A stretch of DNA of 64,000 bases, from assembly GCF_004025535.1 (NCBI RefSeq), contig NZ_QJRG01000048.1, positions 2,933 through 66,932 of the forward strand, read 5' to 3'. Under the pieces are notes generated by a model, which saw nothing but the letters and a program-made list of their open reading frames with translations, did no database searches and had not been told where the DNA came from. Below are positions 17,482 through 25,980 of this stretch, one piece after another (positions within the stretch are counted from its first letter, which is position 1; the number at the start of each line of letters is the position of its first letter). The stretch is from Pseudomonas alkylphenolica (GTDB lineage Bacteria > Pseudomonadota > Gammaproteobacteria > Pseudomonadales > Pseudomonadaceae). Made by a program: the position numbers and the translations under genes.

Positions 17482-18399
17482 TTAGCAAGCCGCCCGCCAC
17501 TGGCGGATCTGGTCGATGGTTGCGGTAACGCCGCCACAAACGATCACCAACACCTTTTGATAGCGTCTGAGCTCATCCGATGGCGTGTAAGCCAGCGCCA
17601 AGGCTGCGCCACAGGCGGGCTCGACAAGGATGCGTTGATCCGAAAGAAACTGTTCGCACGCCGCCAGTGCCGCCTGATCACTGACAACGTGGCTGTACAC
17701 GGGGCGTTGCTGGCTCCATTCGAACGCACGCTGGCACACCTGTTTGGCCGCCAGTGACGTCGCCACGGTGTTGACGCTTTCCAGCGCCACCCATTGCTTC
17801 TGCGCCATGGCGGCCGCCAGCGAGGCGGCACCTGCGGTTTCAACCGCGAATACCGGCAGTTGATCCCAACCGTTGCGTTCAAGGCCTTCACACACGCCGG
17901 AAAGCAGACCACCACCGCCTACTGCGACCACCACGGCGTCGGGCTTCAGGCCGCTGGCGGCCACTTCATCAATCATGCTGGCATGGCCCTGCCAGAGCAG
18001 CGGGTCATCAAAGGGATGGATATAGGCATCGTCGTCGCCCAGCAGCGAAAGCGCCAGAGCGTTGGCCTCATGCCAGGCCTTGCCGTGGACGATGACCTCG
18101 GCCTGTTCCTGGCGGATCAGCTGTTTGGCCCGCTCGGTGGTGGTTTCCGGCACTACCACGGTAACCGCCAGGCCCAGGCAGCGGCCGGCATAAGCCACGG
18201 CGATGCCGGCGTTACCACCCGATGAGGACACGAAACGGCGTTTGCCCTGCTTGGCATAGACCTCGCAGGCAGCGCCAATGCCGCGCAACTTGAACGAACC
18301 CGAGGGCTGCAAGGCGTCCAGTTTCAGCCAGATGTCCAGACCACTGGCCAAGCTCAGCGGGCGGGAGGCCAGCAGCGGGGTTTCGATGTACAGGCTCAT
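17482..18399 (-). CDS. PLP-dependent serine/threonine dehydratase family enzyme
   Basis: A 305-residue fold-type II PLP enzyme. The Schiff-base lysine is Lys37 in PSGSFKLRG, the phosphate-binding substrate loop is SSGGNAGIA, and the glycine loop VAVGGGGLLSGV is present. It has no ACT regulatory domain, so it resembles the short catabolic L-serine/threonine dehydratases (SdaC/serine racemase type) that give ammonia plus pyruvate or 2-oxobutyrate. It is transcribed alone, convergent with the BASS gene. Confidence 0.85.
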   Translation of the reverse strand: MSLYIETPLLASRPLSLASGLDIWLKLDALQPSGSFKLRGIGAACEVYAKQGKRRFVSSSGGNAGIAVAYAGRCLGLAVTVVVPETTTERAKQLIRQEQAEVIVHGKAWHEANALALSLLGDDDAYIHPFDDPLLWQGHASMIDEVAASGLKPDAVVVAVGGGGLLSGVCEGLERNGWDQLPVFAVETAGAASLAAAMAQKQWVALESVNTVATSLAAKQVCQRAFEWSQQRPVYSHVVSDQAALAACEQFLSDQRILVEPACGAALALAYTPSDELRRYQKVLVIVCGGVTATIDQIRQWRAAC

Positions 18400-18469
18400 G
18401 CTTCAACTCCATGTAGGGTACTGCTCCAGCCTACGCCTAATGCGTCCGGCGATCTTGTACGAAATTGCG

Positions 18470-18937
18470 CTACTGGCTTCTGCGCCGTTCGCGCAACTGA
18501 CGTTTCAGCTTGTGCATCGGCGGCGCATACAGAAAACCGAACGACACACTGTCATCCCGCCCCTTCAGCGCATGGTGCAACAAATGCGCCCTGTACAAGC
18601 GCTTGAGATACCGGTTGCGCGGTCGCGGCTTGAACGGCCAGTGCCGGTGCACGATACCGTCATGGATGATCACGTACAGCACGCCAAACGCCGCGACCCC
18701 GGCGCCTACCCATTGCAGCGGCGCATGCCCGGCTCGGCCCAGCGCTACCAGGCCGAGGGCGATCAACGCCAGGGCAGCCAGGTAGATATCGTTGGTTTCC
18801 AGTGCGCCCAGATGAGGCTCGTGGTGCGAACGGTGCAGAAACCAGCCCCAACCATGCATGATGTAACGATGCGCCAGGTAGCCGATACCCTCCATGGCTG
18901 TCAGGGTGCAGAGAAATACCGCGAAATTGAGCATCAT
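18470..18937 (-). CDS. CrtZ-type beta-carotene hydroxylase-like (fatty acid hydroxylase superfamily)
   Basis: A 155-residue membrane protein with the complete di-iron histidine set of CrtZ: His23-x4-His28 (HRYIMH), His35-x2-His38-His39 (HRSHHE), then HDGIVHRH and HLLHH towards the C-terminus. CrtZ adds 3-hydroxyl groups to the beta rings of carotenoids. No phytoene synthase, desaturase or cyclase gene is in the window, so the substrate may be another lipid or the rest of the pathway may be elsewhere. It follows the HlyD gene by 80 bp on the same strand. Confidence 0.8.
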   Translation of the reverse strand: MMLNFAVFLCTLTAMEGIGYLAHRYIMHGWGWFLHRSHHEPHLGALETNDIYLAALALIALGLVALGRAGHAPLQWVGAGVAAFGVLYVIIHDGIVHRHWPFKPRPRNRYLKRLYRAHLLHHALKGRDDSVSFGFLYAPPMHKLKRQLRERRRSQ

Positions 18938-19017
18938 GAGGACATCTATCGGCTGGTGGGCACAAACGGCCAGAAGCCTACCATTTTGGCTCGCTCGGCA
19001 GGAGGCATTTCGTCACG

Positions 19018-19959
19018 CTACTGGCGTACGGTCACCGTCGCTGTGGTACCGGCGCGCAGGTTGTTCCTGCCGCTGTAACCGGGGTCGATCTCGATGCGTA
19101 CCGGAATGCGCTGTGCCAGTTTGACCCAGGTGTAGCTGGGGTTGACGTTGGCCAGCAGGCGACTGCCAGGCGCGTTCTCGCGGTCGGTGATTGCGTAGGC
19201 GATGCTCTGTACCTTGCCGTCGAAGTGTTCACCGCTCATCAGGGCAATCTGCACCGGATCGCCTACCTGGATACGTGGCAGTTTGGTTTCCTCGAAATAG
19301 CCGCTGACATAGAACGAACTGCTGTCCACCAGGGCCAACAGCGGGCCGCCAGCGCTGGCGTAATCCCCCTGGCGGGTCAGCAGGTTCGTCACATAACCGC
19401 TGACCGGCGCAAGGATACGGGTGCGCTGCACGTCGAGTTGTGCCTGGTTCAACGCTGCCGTGGCCAGTTGCACGTTCGCAGTGGCCAGGCTCAGGTTGGC
19501 CTGGCCCCGCATCAGTTCGGCCTGGGCGACCGCAACATCGGTACTGGCCTTTTCCCACTCTTCACCGGAGATTGCCGCGGTCTGCTTCAAGGTGCGCCGG
19601 CGCAGTTCTTCGCTTTGACGCTGCTTGAGCAACGCCTGGCTGGCAACAATCGCCGCCTGGGCCAAACCTTCGCTGGCGCGGGCGACTTCGATGGCACGAT
19701 GGGCATGGTCCACCGCCAGGGCATAGCGCTCAGGGTCGATTTCCAGCAGTAGATCGCCTTTGTCCACGTGCTGGTTGTCGGCTACCCGCAGCGCAACGAT
19801 GCGCCCGGCGACGTCTGCCGACAAGGTTACCACGTCTGCCCGCACTCGCGCATCACGGGTCCAGGGAGCACGGGTGTAGTGCTCCCAGGCGAACCAGCCG
19901 AGCACCAGCGCCAGCGCCACAATTGCCAGGGTCGACGCCTGGGCCACGAATTTCTTCAC
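19018..19959 (-). CDS. HlyD-family periplasmic adaptor (AaeA/EmrA-like)
   Basis: A 313-residue membrane fusion protein. One N-terminal membrane helix (about 10-27) is followed by a lipoyl-like half-motif (ADVAGRIVALRVADNQHVDKGDLLLEID), an alpha-helical hairpin of about 100 residues, the second lipoyl half (RILAPVSGYVTNLLTRQGDYA) and a beta-barrel domain. It is the third gene of the FUSC-DUF1656-HlyD unit and starts 4 bp after the DUF1656 stop. Such tripartite systems export aromatic carboxylic acids or fusaric-acid-like compounds. Confidence 0.9.
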   Translation of the reverse strand: MKKFVAQASTLAIVALALVLGWFAWEHYTRAPWTRDARVRADVVTLSADVAGRIVALRVADNQHVDKGDLLLEIDPERYALAVDHAHRAIEVARASEGLAQAAIVASQALLKQRQSEELRRRTLKQTAAISGEEWEKASTDVAVAQAELMRGQANLSLATANVQLATAALNQAQLDVQRTRILAPVSGYVTNLLTRQGDYASAGGPLLALVDSSSFYVSGYFEETKLPRIQVGDPVQIALMSGEHFDGKVQSIAYAITDRENAPGSRLLANVNPSYTWVKLAQRIPVRIEIDPGYSGRNNLRAGTTATVTVRQ

Positions 19960-19963
19960 TGTT

Positions 19964-20164
19964 TCAGCTCCCCATGAACAGGATGATCAAGGCACAGACG
20001 CAGGCATACAGGGCGCCCTCGAACAATGCCGGGTGCCACACCCGCTGCATAACCCCCAGGCGTTGCAGCAGCCACAGCAACGCGAACAGCAAGGGCACGG
20101 CCAGCAACAGTGCCTGGGCTATCGGTGGCAGGTAAACGCCACCGATCTCGAAATCAATGGGCAA
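19964..20164 (-). CDS. DUF1656 small membrane protein
   Basis: A 66-residue protein with two membrane helices, starting Leu/Met-Pro-Ile-Asp-Phe-Glu-Ile-Gly-Gly, the canonical N-terminus of DUF1656. That places the start at a TTG (20164) with AAGGAG nine bases upstream. An ATG ten codons further up (20194) would add residues not typical of the family. The start lies inside the end of the FUSC gene (11-bp overlap), so translation is coupled. DUF1656 proteins always sit between a FUSC permease and its HlyD adaptor and probably belong to the same efflux complex (AaeX-like). Confidence 0.85.
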   Translation of the reverse strand: MPIDFEIGGVYLPPIAQALLLAVPLLFALLWLLQRLGVMQRVWHPALFEGALYACVCALIILFMGS

Positions 20165-22301
20165 GCGCTGGCTCTCCTTCAGTAACGGGATCAAGGTAGG
20201 TACTGTAATGGCGCAGGAAACCGGCGATTACCAGCAAGGCGACGCGAATGCGAAACAGCGAGCGCAGTTGCTCGGGCGGCGCGTGAAACTGTTCGCTGTG
20301 CAACGCATCGAGTTCTTCGCCCAGCGCCTGCAAGGTATCGAGTAAAGCCGATAACTGGCCTCGGGTGCGGCCCGCCACAAAGCGCCCGGTGTTGCGCAGG
20401 ACCTGCTCCAGGCGTTCACGGGTGTTGTCGGCCAGCAGCAGATTTAACCGCCCCTGCTCCTGCAACTGCCGCAATGCCACACCCAGGGCCATGCACGCCA
20501 GATTGACGTCGAACAGCACTTTGGAACGGCTGTCCTGAACGGCTGGCAGCAGGCCGAGAATCAGCGTCAGGCGGTCAACCATACGGCTCTCGAAGGCAAA
20601 CTGGCGCGCGTCCGAGGTGGGCCCCTTGAGTAACGCATAGACCTGCTCGCGGGTTTCGCGGAACAGCCGCTCGATGCGCCGCTGCGGGTTGAACGGGAAC
20701 ATCCAGGCATACACCAGCAACGACAGCACGCCGCCACAGATATAGGCGCCGGCGAATTCAAACCACTGCATGGCGGTGTTCTGCCAGGCCCCGATGTTCT
20801 GCGGACCGAACATCAGGAAACTGGAAAGGCCCAGGCCCATGCCGATCCCCGCCGTCATTGGCGTCGACAGGCCCACCGCGACGACATACAGCAACGGCAG
20901 CAGCAACAGCGCGAGCATCTCGAAATCGACGACCTGCGGAATCAGCCAGAACTGGTACAGCGCCGACACCACTAAGGCCAGGCCCAAGCCGCGCATGTAG
21001 TTTTGCGCGGCCATCAATGGCCGTGGGAAGGTGGCCATCAACGAACAGAGAATGCCCACCAGGATCACCCCGGCACGGGCCCCGTCCCACGCCGTCTCGA
21101 TCCAGATCAGCCCGGCCACCAGCAAGGCGCAGAACGCGCGGCTGGCGTTCATCGCCGCCAGGCGCCAATCCAGATGCAGGGGGTTGGTCAATGGCTGGCG
21201 GTACAGGCAATCACCGGCACGGCCTTCCTGTATCGCGTCGCTGAGTTCGAGCATTTCGCTCAATTGTTCGAGCAGCCGTGCCTGCTCCCAGCGCAGTGCC
21301 CAGGCCAGCGAGCGCAACGTTGCCGGCATGTCATGCTGTAACTGCTCGGCCTGCAAGGCGGCCTGGTCGAAACGCCGCTGCAAGGCACTGAAGTGTTCGC
21401 GGGCGTTGCTCGGCATCGCCCTGCCCTGTTGCGCCAACTGGTCAAGAAAGGCCAGCTCGTCTGTAAGCAACCGATTGATGAAGTCCGGATACGCGCCCGG
21501 CCAGCGCTCGGCAATCATCAGTTTCTGGTTGCGCAGTACGGTCAGGCGTGAACTGAGCAGCACCAGCTGGTTGCCCAGCAGTTGTACCAGGCCATTGGCG
21601 CCGCGCAGGTGTGGCGCGTCGAAATACAGGTGCCTACGCAGCCCCTCCAGCGCGCTGATTTCACCGAGGATCTGCATTTGCCGCTGGCTGAACGCGGCCG
21701 CGCTTTCTTCGCCGCGAATGGCCGCGGCGGCGTGACTGGCCATCAGCTTGATCAGGTTGTCGACCTTGGCGAAATAGCCCTTGGTAACCGCCTGGGGACG
21801 AGCGCTGAGCAAGCTGACCACACAAACGCAGGCCACTGCCAGCAAAGTTTCGGTAACCCGGGTGATGGCCAGCATCAGGGTGTTGTCTTGTTCGGGGATG
21901 GCAAGCATGGCGACCACCACGGCGGTGAAGCCGCTGAGCACGAAGGCATGCGAGCTGGTGTAGCGCAACAAGGTGCCGCCGGCGGTACACAAGGCCAGCC
22001 ACAGTGCCAGGGTGACCAGAAATGGCAACGGGGCCTGGGGAAACAGCGCCATGATCAGCACCGCCACCGCTGCCCCGACGGTTGTGCCGACAACCTGGGC
22101 AAAACTGCGCTGCAAGGTCATCCCGCCGAGCGGCTGGCTGACGATAAACACCGCCATGATCGACCATTTGGGCTGGTCGAGGTCAAAGATAAACGCCAGA
22201 TACAGGGTCAGCAGGCAGGCGATGATGGTGCGCAAGGCGAAGCGAAAGGTATCTGCGCCTGGATGCAGAATCATGTTGAAGTAGTTTATCAGTGGCTGCA
22301 T
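20154..22301 (-). CDS. FUSC-family efflux permease (AaeB-like)
   Basis: A 715-residue protein in two similar halves: an N-terminal cluster of about six membrane helices, a long soluble helical segment, then a second cluster beginning near LDWRLAAMNASRAFCALLVAG, and a cytoplasmic tail. This is the fusaric acid resistance protein (FUSC) layout. I chose the Met at 22301 (MQPLINYFNMILHPG), which is preceded by GGGGGAG five bases away; the frame stays open 63 codons further up without family similarity. It starts the efflux operon with DUF1656 and HlyD. The likely substrates are aromatic or hydroxylated carboxylic acids. Confidence 0.9.
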   Translation of the reverse strand: MQPLINYFNMILHPGADTFRFALRTIIACLLTLYLAFIFDLDQPKWSIMAVFIVSQPLGGMTLQRSFAQVVGTTVGAAVAVLIMALFPQAPLPFLVTLALWLALCTAGGTLLRYTSSHAFVLSGFTAVVVAMLAIPEQDNTLMLAITRVTETLLAVACVCVVSLLSARPQAVTKGYFAKVDNLIKLMASHAAAAIRGEESAAAFSQRQMQILGEISALEGLRRHLYFDAPHLRGANGLVQLLGNQLVLLSSRLTVLRNQKLMIAERWPGAYPDFINRLLTDELAFLDQLAQQGRAMPSNAREHFSALQRRFDQAALQAEQLQHDMPATLRSLAWALRWEQARLLEQLSEMLELSDAIQEGRAGDCLYRQPLTNPLHLDWRLAAMNASRAFCALLVAGLIWIETAWDGARAGVILVGILCSLMATFPRPLMAAQNYMRGLGLALVVSALYQFWLIPQVVDFEMLALLLLPLLYVVAVGLSTPMTAGIGMGLGLSSFLMFGPQNIGAWQNTAMQWFEFAGAYICGGVLSLLVYAWMFPFNPQRRIERLFRETREQVYALLKGPTSDARQFAFESRMVDRLTLILGLLPAVQDSRSKVLFDVNLACMALGVALRQLQEQGRLNLLLADNTRERLEQVLRNTGRFVAGRTRGQLSALLDTLQALGEELDALHSEQFHAPPEQLRSLFRIRVALLVIAGFLRHYSTYLDPVTEGEPALAH

Positions 22302-22773
22302 GCCGCTCCCCCGCCGAACCGTGACTACAACCATAGCCATAGCGCCTGGCCGGCGGTAGCGGCGTGGACACACTAGAGCGTTGCAAATCCGGAACACTGG
22401 CGTTCCAGATGCATTCCTACAGCAATTGTCATGAAAACAACCTTGACCCTGCTGCCGTACAACGTTAGTTTCTCGCCCGCATTTTTGCATGCCTATACAG
22501 GAGTCCTGAATTGGACAGTAGCTCTGGTCGATTGCGACAGACCCCTACGGCGCGCTAGTTCAGCAGACTCTCTTCTCTGCCACTGCTACGCCGTACATGG
22601 CGGACAGTGGCGCCTCGCATCCGCTTGGATGACGACGCTTCATTCTCCTTCCCTGCCTGGCCGTCACGAGGGTTCGTGAACCTGGCTTGTGGGCCTGCGC
22701 AATCCATTTGTTCATCCCGGTATCGAACCCGTTCGGTGCCCTGGCGGCGTGTGCCGCGAGATTGAGGTTTGTC
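22302..22773. other. 472-bp intergenic region between divergent FUSC and mgtC-like genes
   Basis: The region must contain both promoters. A small frame at 22431-22679 (82 codons) has no ribosome site or family resemblance and is not called. I see no terminator hairpin or recognisable Mg2+ or Mn2+ riboswitch fold, although a gap of this length before an mgtC-like gene leaves room for a leader RNA. Confidence 0.5.
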
Positions 22774-23481
22774 ATGGACTGGAAAGTTTTTCTCCTGCGC
22801 GTTGCTGTCGCGCTTGTACTGGGTGCGCTGATCGGCGCAGAACGTCAATTGCGCCAGCGCCTGACCGGCCTGCGCACCAATGCCCTGGTCAGCACCGGCG
22901 CTTGCCTGTTCGTGTTGATGACCCAGGCGGTGCCGGGCATGGCGGCTACCGATGCCTCGCGCATCGCGGCCTATGTGGTGTCGGGTATCGGTTTTCTTGG
23001 CGGCGGGGTGATCATGCGTGACGGCCTGAATGTACGCGGCCTCAACACCGCGGCAACGCTCTGGTGTACGGCGGCCGTTGGCGTGCTGTGCAGCATGGGC
23101 CTGTTGCTTGAGGCGGCATTGGGTAGCTGCGTGGTGCTGTGCGCCAACATCCTGTTGCGCGACATTGCCCAGCGTCTCAACCATCAGGACGTGCTGCCTG
23201 CTACTGAAGCTGAACAGCGCTTCGAGGTGCGCATCACCTGCCGTGCCGAAGACGAGATTCAAGTGCGCAGCCTTATGCTGCACAGCTTCGGCAATGGCGG
23301 ATTGCGCCTGCAGTCGCTGCACAGTGAAGACCTGGCCAACCCGGCCAAGCTGGAGGTGCGCGCCGAATTGCTTGGCAGCCCGGAGGCGCCCACGCAACTG
23401 GAGCGCCTGGTCAGCCGGGTCAGCCTGGAAAAGGGCGTCAGCTCGGTGCGTTGGCAGGTGCAGGAGCTGACGGCTGACTAA
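22774..23481 (+). CDS. MgtC/SapB-family membrane protein
   Basis: A 235-residue protein: four to five N-terminal membrane helices with the family blocks GALIGAERQLRQRLTGLRTNALVSTGA and GIGFLGGGVIMRDG, then a C-terminal soluble, ACT-like domain of about 80 residues. The ATG at 22774 follows a GAGG ribosome site. MgtC proteins help cells survive low Mg2+ and acid stress and restrain F1Fo ATP synthase in pathogens; the long C-terminal domain is common in environmental members. The stop overlaps the convergent small gene by 4 bp. Confidence 0.88.
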   Translation: MDWKVFLLRVAVALVLGALIGAERQLRQRLTGLRTNALVSTGACLFVLMTQAVPGMAATDASRIAAYVVSGIGFLGGGVIMRDGLNVRGLNTAATLWCTAAVGVLCSMGLLLEAALGSCVVLCANILLRDIAQRLNHQDVLPATEAEQRFEVRITCRAEDEIQVRSLMLHSFGNGGLRLQSLHSEDLANPAKLEVRAELLGSPEAPTQLERLVSRVSLEKGVSSVRWQVQELTAD

Positions 23482-23693
23482 CGACGTTCGTCAGACAGCG
23501 GTGTGGGTTGATCAGGCTCCGGTAAACGCGTGTCGTCATCCGGGGCGTCGGGCAGGCGCTCGATGTCCTGGGGATGCTCGCGCCGTTGCGGGTCGCCATC
23601 AACATTAGGGTCAGTGACCGGATCGTGTACGCGTTGCGGGTTGTTCAGCGGATCCTTCCAGAGCGGATCATCCTCGGGACGTTGCTGGCTCAT
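23478..23693 (-). CDS. Small acidic hydrophilic protein of unknown function
   Basis: A 71-residue protein of low complexity, very rich in Asp, Pro, Glu and Arg, with no hydrophobic segment and probably disordered. The repeated DP/DPL/DPN motifs resemble small conserved hypothetical proteins of pseudomonads. It converges on the mgtC-like gene with a 4-bp overlap and is divergent from the LysR gene. A purine-rich stretch before the ATG is weak. I do not know its function. Confidence 0.5.
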   Translation of the reverse strand: MSQQRPEDDPLWKDPLNNPQRVHDPVTDPNVDGDPQRREHPQDIERLPDAPDDDTRLPEPDQPTPLSDERR

Positions 23694-23885
23694 GGCAGAT
23701 ACCTCTATAGAGCGGCCCGCAGAACGTCAGGCCGTATCAGTTCGAACCTGCCACTGTGCGCGACGTGCCTTCAAAGCGATCAACGGTTGGCCAGCGAAAA
23801 TATCCTCAGTGCCCAGCAAAATCCGCTGCAGGCCTTTACGCCCCACGGGGTACCCTGTAGCAAAATAATCAGCCAGAGGTGCACT

Positions 23886-24797
23886 GTGGCGTCCTATACC
23901 TTGCGTCAGTTGAAGTATTTCGTCACCACCGTGGAGTGCGGCAGCGTCGCCGAAGCGTCGCGCAAGCTGTACATCGCGCAACCGTCGATTTCAACCGCAA
24001 TCAAAGGCCTGGAAGACAGCTTTGGCGTGCAGTTGTTCATACGCCATCACGCCCAGGGCGTATCCCTTACCCCCGGTGGCGCGCGGTTCTACCGTAAAGC
24101 ACAGGAACTGCTGCGCATGGCCCGGGAGTTCGAGCAGAATGCCCTGGCCGACAATGATGTGGTCTGCGGGCAGATCGACATCGGCTGCTTCGAGACGGTT
24201 GCCCCGCTCTACCTGCCGCGCCTGATCAAGGGCTTTCATGAACGCTTTCCCGGTGTGGAGATCCGCCTGCAGGACGGTGAGCAACAGGAACTGGTGCAGG
24301 GTTTGACCGGCGGGCGCTTTGACCTGGCGATCTTCTACGACCATGACCTGGACAGCACTATCGAGACTGAAGCCTTGATGGCGCCGCAACGGCCCTATGC
24401 ATTGCTGCCAGCCGGACATCGCTTTGCCGAACAGGCGCAGGTGTCGTTACGCGACCTGGCGCTGGAACCGATGATCCTCCTGGATGTGCAGCCGAGCCGA
24501 ACCTATTTCGTGAGCATCTTCGAAGAGCTGGGGTTGAGCCCGAACATTGTTTTCAGCTCGCCTTCCATCGAGATGGTCCGCGGGATGGTCGGGCAAGGCT
24601 TCGGCTTTGCCGTGCTGGTTACCCGGCCGCAGACCACCAGCACCTATGACGGCCAGGAACTGGTGTGTGTGGCGTTGGCCGAAGATGTAACCGGTTCGGG
24701 GCTGGTGGCGGGCTGGTTGAAACGTGCGCAGCTGACCAAGCCTGCGCAGTTGTTTGTCGACTATTGCAAAGAACAGTTCACGGCCTGGCTGGCCTGA
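23886..24797 (+). CDS. LysR-family transcriptional regulator
   Basis: A 303-residue regulator starting with GTG at 23886 (Val/Met-Ala-Ser-Tyr-Thr-Leu-Arg-Gln-Leu-Lys-Tyr-Phe), with an AGAGGTG ribosome site close upstream; the open frame further up does not look like a LysR N-terminus. The winged helix (SVAEASRKLYIAQPSISTAIKGLE) is at about 19-42 and the LysR substrate domain fills the rest. It converges, across a REPIN, on the end of the amine catabolic operon at 24888-33993. It may control that operon, but LysR targets are more often divergent, so the link is weak. Confidence 0.9.
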   Translation: MASYTLRQLKYFVTTVECGSVAEASRKLYIAQPSISTAIKGLEDSFGVQLFIRHHAQGVSLTPGGARFYRKAQELLRMAREFEQNALADNDVVCGQIDIGCFETVAPLYLPRLIKGFHERFPGVEIRLQDGEQQELVQGLTGGRFDLAIFYDHDLDSTIETEALMAPQRPYALLPAGHRFAEQAQVSLRDLALEPMILLDVQPSRTYFVSIFEELGLSPNIVFSSPSIEMVRGMVGQGFGFAVLVTRPQTTSTYDGQELVCVALAEDVTGSGLVAGWLKRAQLTKPAQLFVDYCKEQFTAWLA

Positions 24798-24812
24798 ATG
24801 TTGGGGAACATT

Positions 24813-24879
24813 ATTCGCGGGTGAACCCGCTCCCACAGGTACAGTGCAAACCCCTGTGGGAGCGGGTTCACCCGCGAAT
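24813..24879. repeat. REPIN with perfect 27-bp inverted arms
   Basis: Arms 24813-24839 and 24853-24879 are perfect reverse complements of each other, with core GGGAGCGGGTTCACCCGCGAA and a 13-bp spacer. This is the second REP class in the window (GGGTTCACCC rather than GGATTTATCC). It lies between convergent genes and may also stop transcription from both sides. Confidence 0.88.
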
Positions 24880-24887
24880 GCTTAAGG

Positions 24888-25928
24888 TCAGCGCGCCGCC
24901 CAGGCGTTGAAGCGCTGTTCCAGTTCCTCCCCGTGATCCACCCAGAACGCCGCATCCACTGCCTGCGCCTGAGCGAGGTTGGCTTGAGCCGTAGGCAACT
25001 GTTGCTGCACCGCATCAGGCAACAGCTTCAGCGCATCACGATGCACCGGCCCATAGGGGATCTCTTCAGAAAACACCTTTTGCGCCTGCGGCTGGCTGGC
25101 AAAGGCAATGAAATCCTCGGCCAGGGCCTTGTTCGGCGTGCCCTTCACCACCGCCCAGTATTCCGGGTCGTACAGGCTCTGCGGCCAGACGATACCCAGT
25201 TTCATCCCCTCTTTCTGCGCCGAGGCAATGCGCCCGTTATAGGCCGCGCTCATTACCACGTCACCGGCGATCAACCACTGTGCCGGTTGTGCGCCCGCCT
25301 CCCACCACTGGATGTTGCCCTTGATCTGGTCGAGCTTGGCAAACGCCCGGCTCACCCCTTCTGGCGTCGCCAATACTTCGTACAGTTGCTCGGGCTTGAC
25401 GCCGTCCGCCAGCAAGGCGATCTCCAGGGTGTACTTGGCGCCCTTGCGCAACCCACGTTTACCGGGGTACTCGCTGACATTCCAGAAGTCCGCCCAGGAA
25501 GTCGGCGCCTTGACCAGTTTGTCGTGGTCGTAGGCCATGACCATCGACCAGACGTACGTCGCCACTCCGCATTCGCTCAGGGTACCCGGCACAAACTGCG
25601 CCGCATCGCCAAAACGTGCCGGGTCCAGGCGCTCGAACAGGCCTTCGTCACAGCCGCGCAGCAACTCCGGGCTTTCGACCTCGACCACATCCCAGCTGGT
25701 ATGGCCGACATCGACCATGGCTTTGATCTTCGACAACTCACCGTTGTATTCGCCGGCGACGACGCGTCCTGCACCGCTGGCGTTGAAAGGTTGGAAATAG
25801 GCCTTGTCCTGGGCCTGTTTGGTAGCACCGCCAAACGAGATCACCGTGAGGTTCTGTGGCGCGGCCTGAACAGCACCGCACAGCAACGCCAGGGCAAAGG
25901 GAACACTGCAACGCAAGGATCTGGACAT
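24888..25928 (-). CDS. Polyamine-type ABC transporter substrate-binding protein (PotD-like)
   Basis: A 346-residue exported protein. It has a Sec signal peptide (MSRSLRCSVPFALALLCGAVQAA) and then LTVISFGGATKQAQDKAYFQPF, the usual beginning of PotD/PotF-like periplasmic proteins of the spermidine/putrescine class. Met at 25928 is preferred to the Met 11 codons upstream because it begins the signal peptide. It is the last gene of the operon, and no ABC permease or ATPase is beside it, so it must work with subunits encoded elsewhere. The ligand is probably a polyamine or amine-containing acid, in line with the transaminase and aldehyde dehydrogenase upstream. Confidence 0.85.
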   Translation of the reverse strand: MSRSLRCSVPFALALLCGAVQAAPQNLTVISFGGATKQAQDKAYFQPFNASGAGRVVAGEYNGELSKIKAMVDVGHTSWDVVEVESPELLRGCDEGLFERLDPARFGDAAQFVPGTLSECGVATYVWSMVMAYDHDKLVKAPTSWADFWNVSEYPGKRGLRKGAKYTLEIALLADGVKPEQLYEVLATPEGVSRAFAKLDQIKGNIQWWEAGAQPAQWLIAGDVVMSAAYNGRIASAQKEGMKLGIVWPQSLYDPEYWAVVKGTPNKALAEDFIAFASQPQAQKVFSEEIPYGPVHRDALKLLPDAVQQQLPTAQANLAQAQAVDAAFWVDHGEELEQRFNAWAAR

Positions 25929-25980
25929 GGATCTGTTCCTCAAGAGAGCCGGCTCGCCCATACGAGCCGGCGTACGGGGC

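Noticed and set aside
22431..22679. 82-codon frame upstream of the mgtC-like gene
   Set aside because: No ribosome site, odd composition, and it overlaps sequence that needs to hold promoters. It could be a leader peptide, but nothing in it (for example a Pro or acidic run) supports that.
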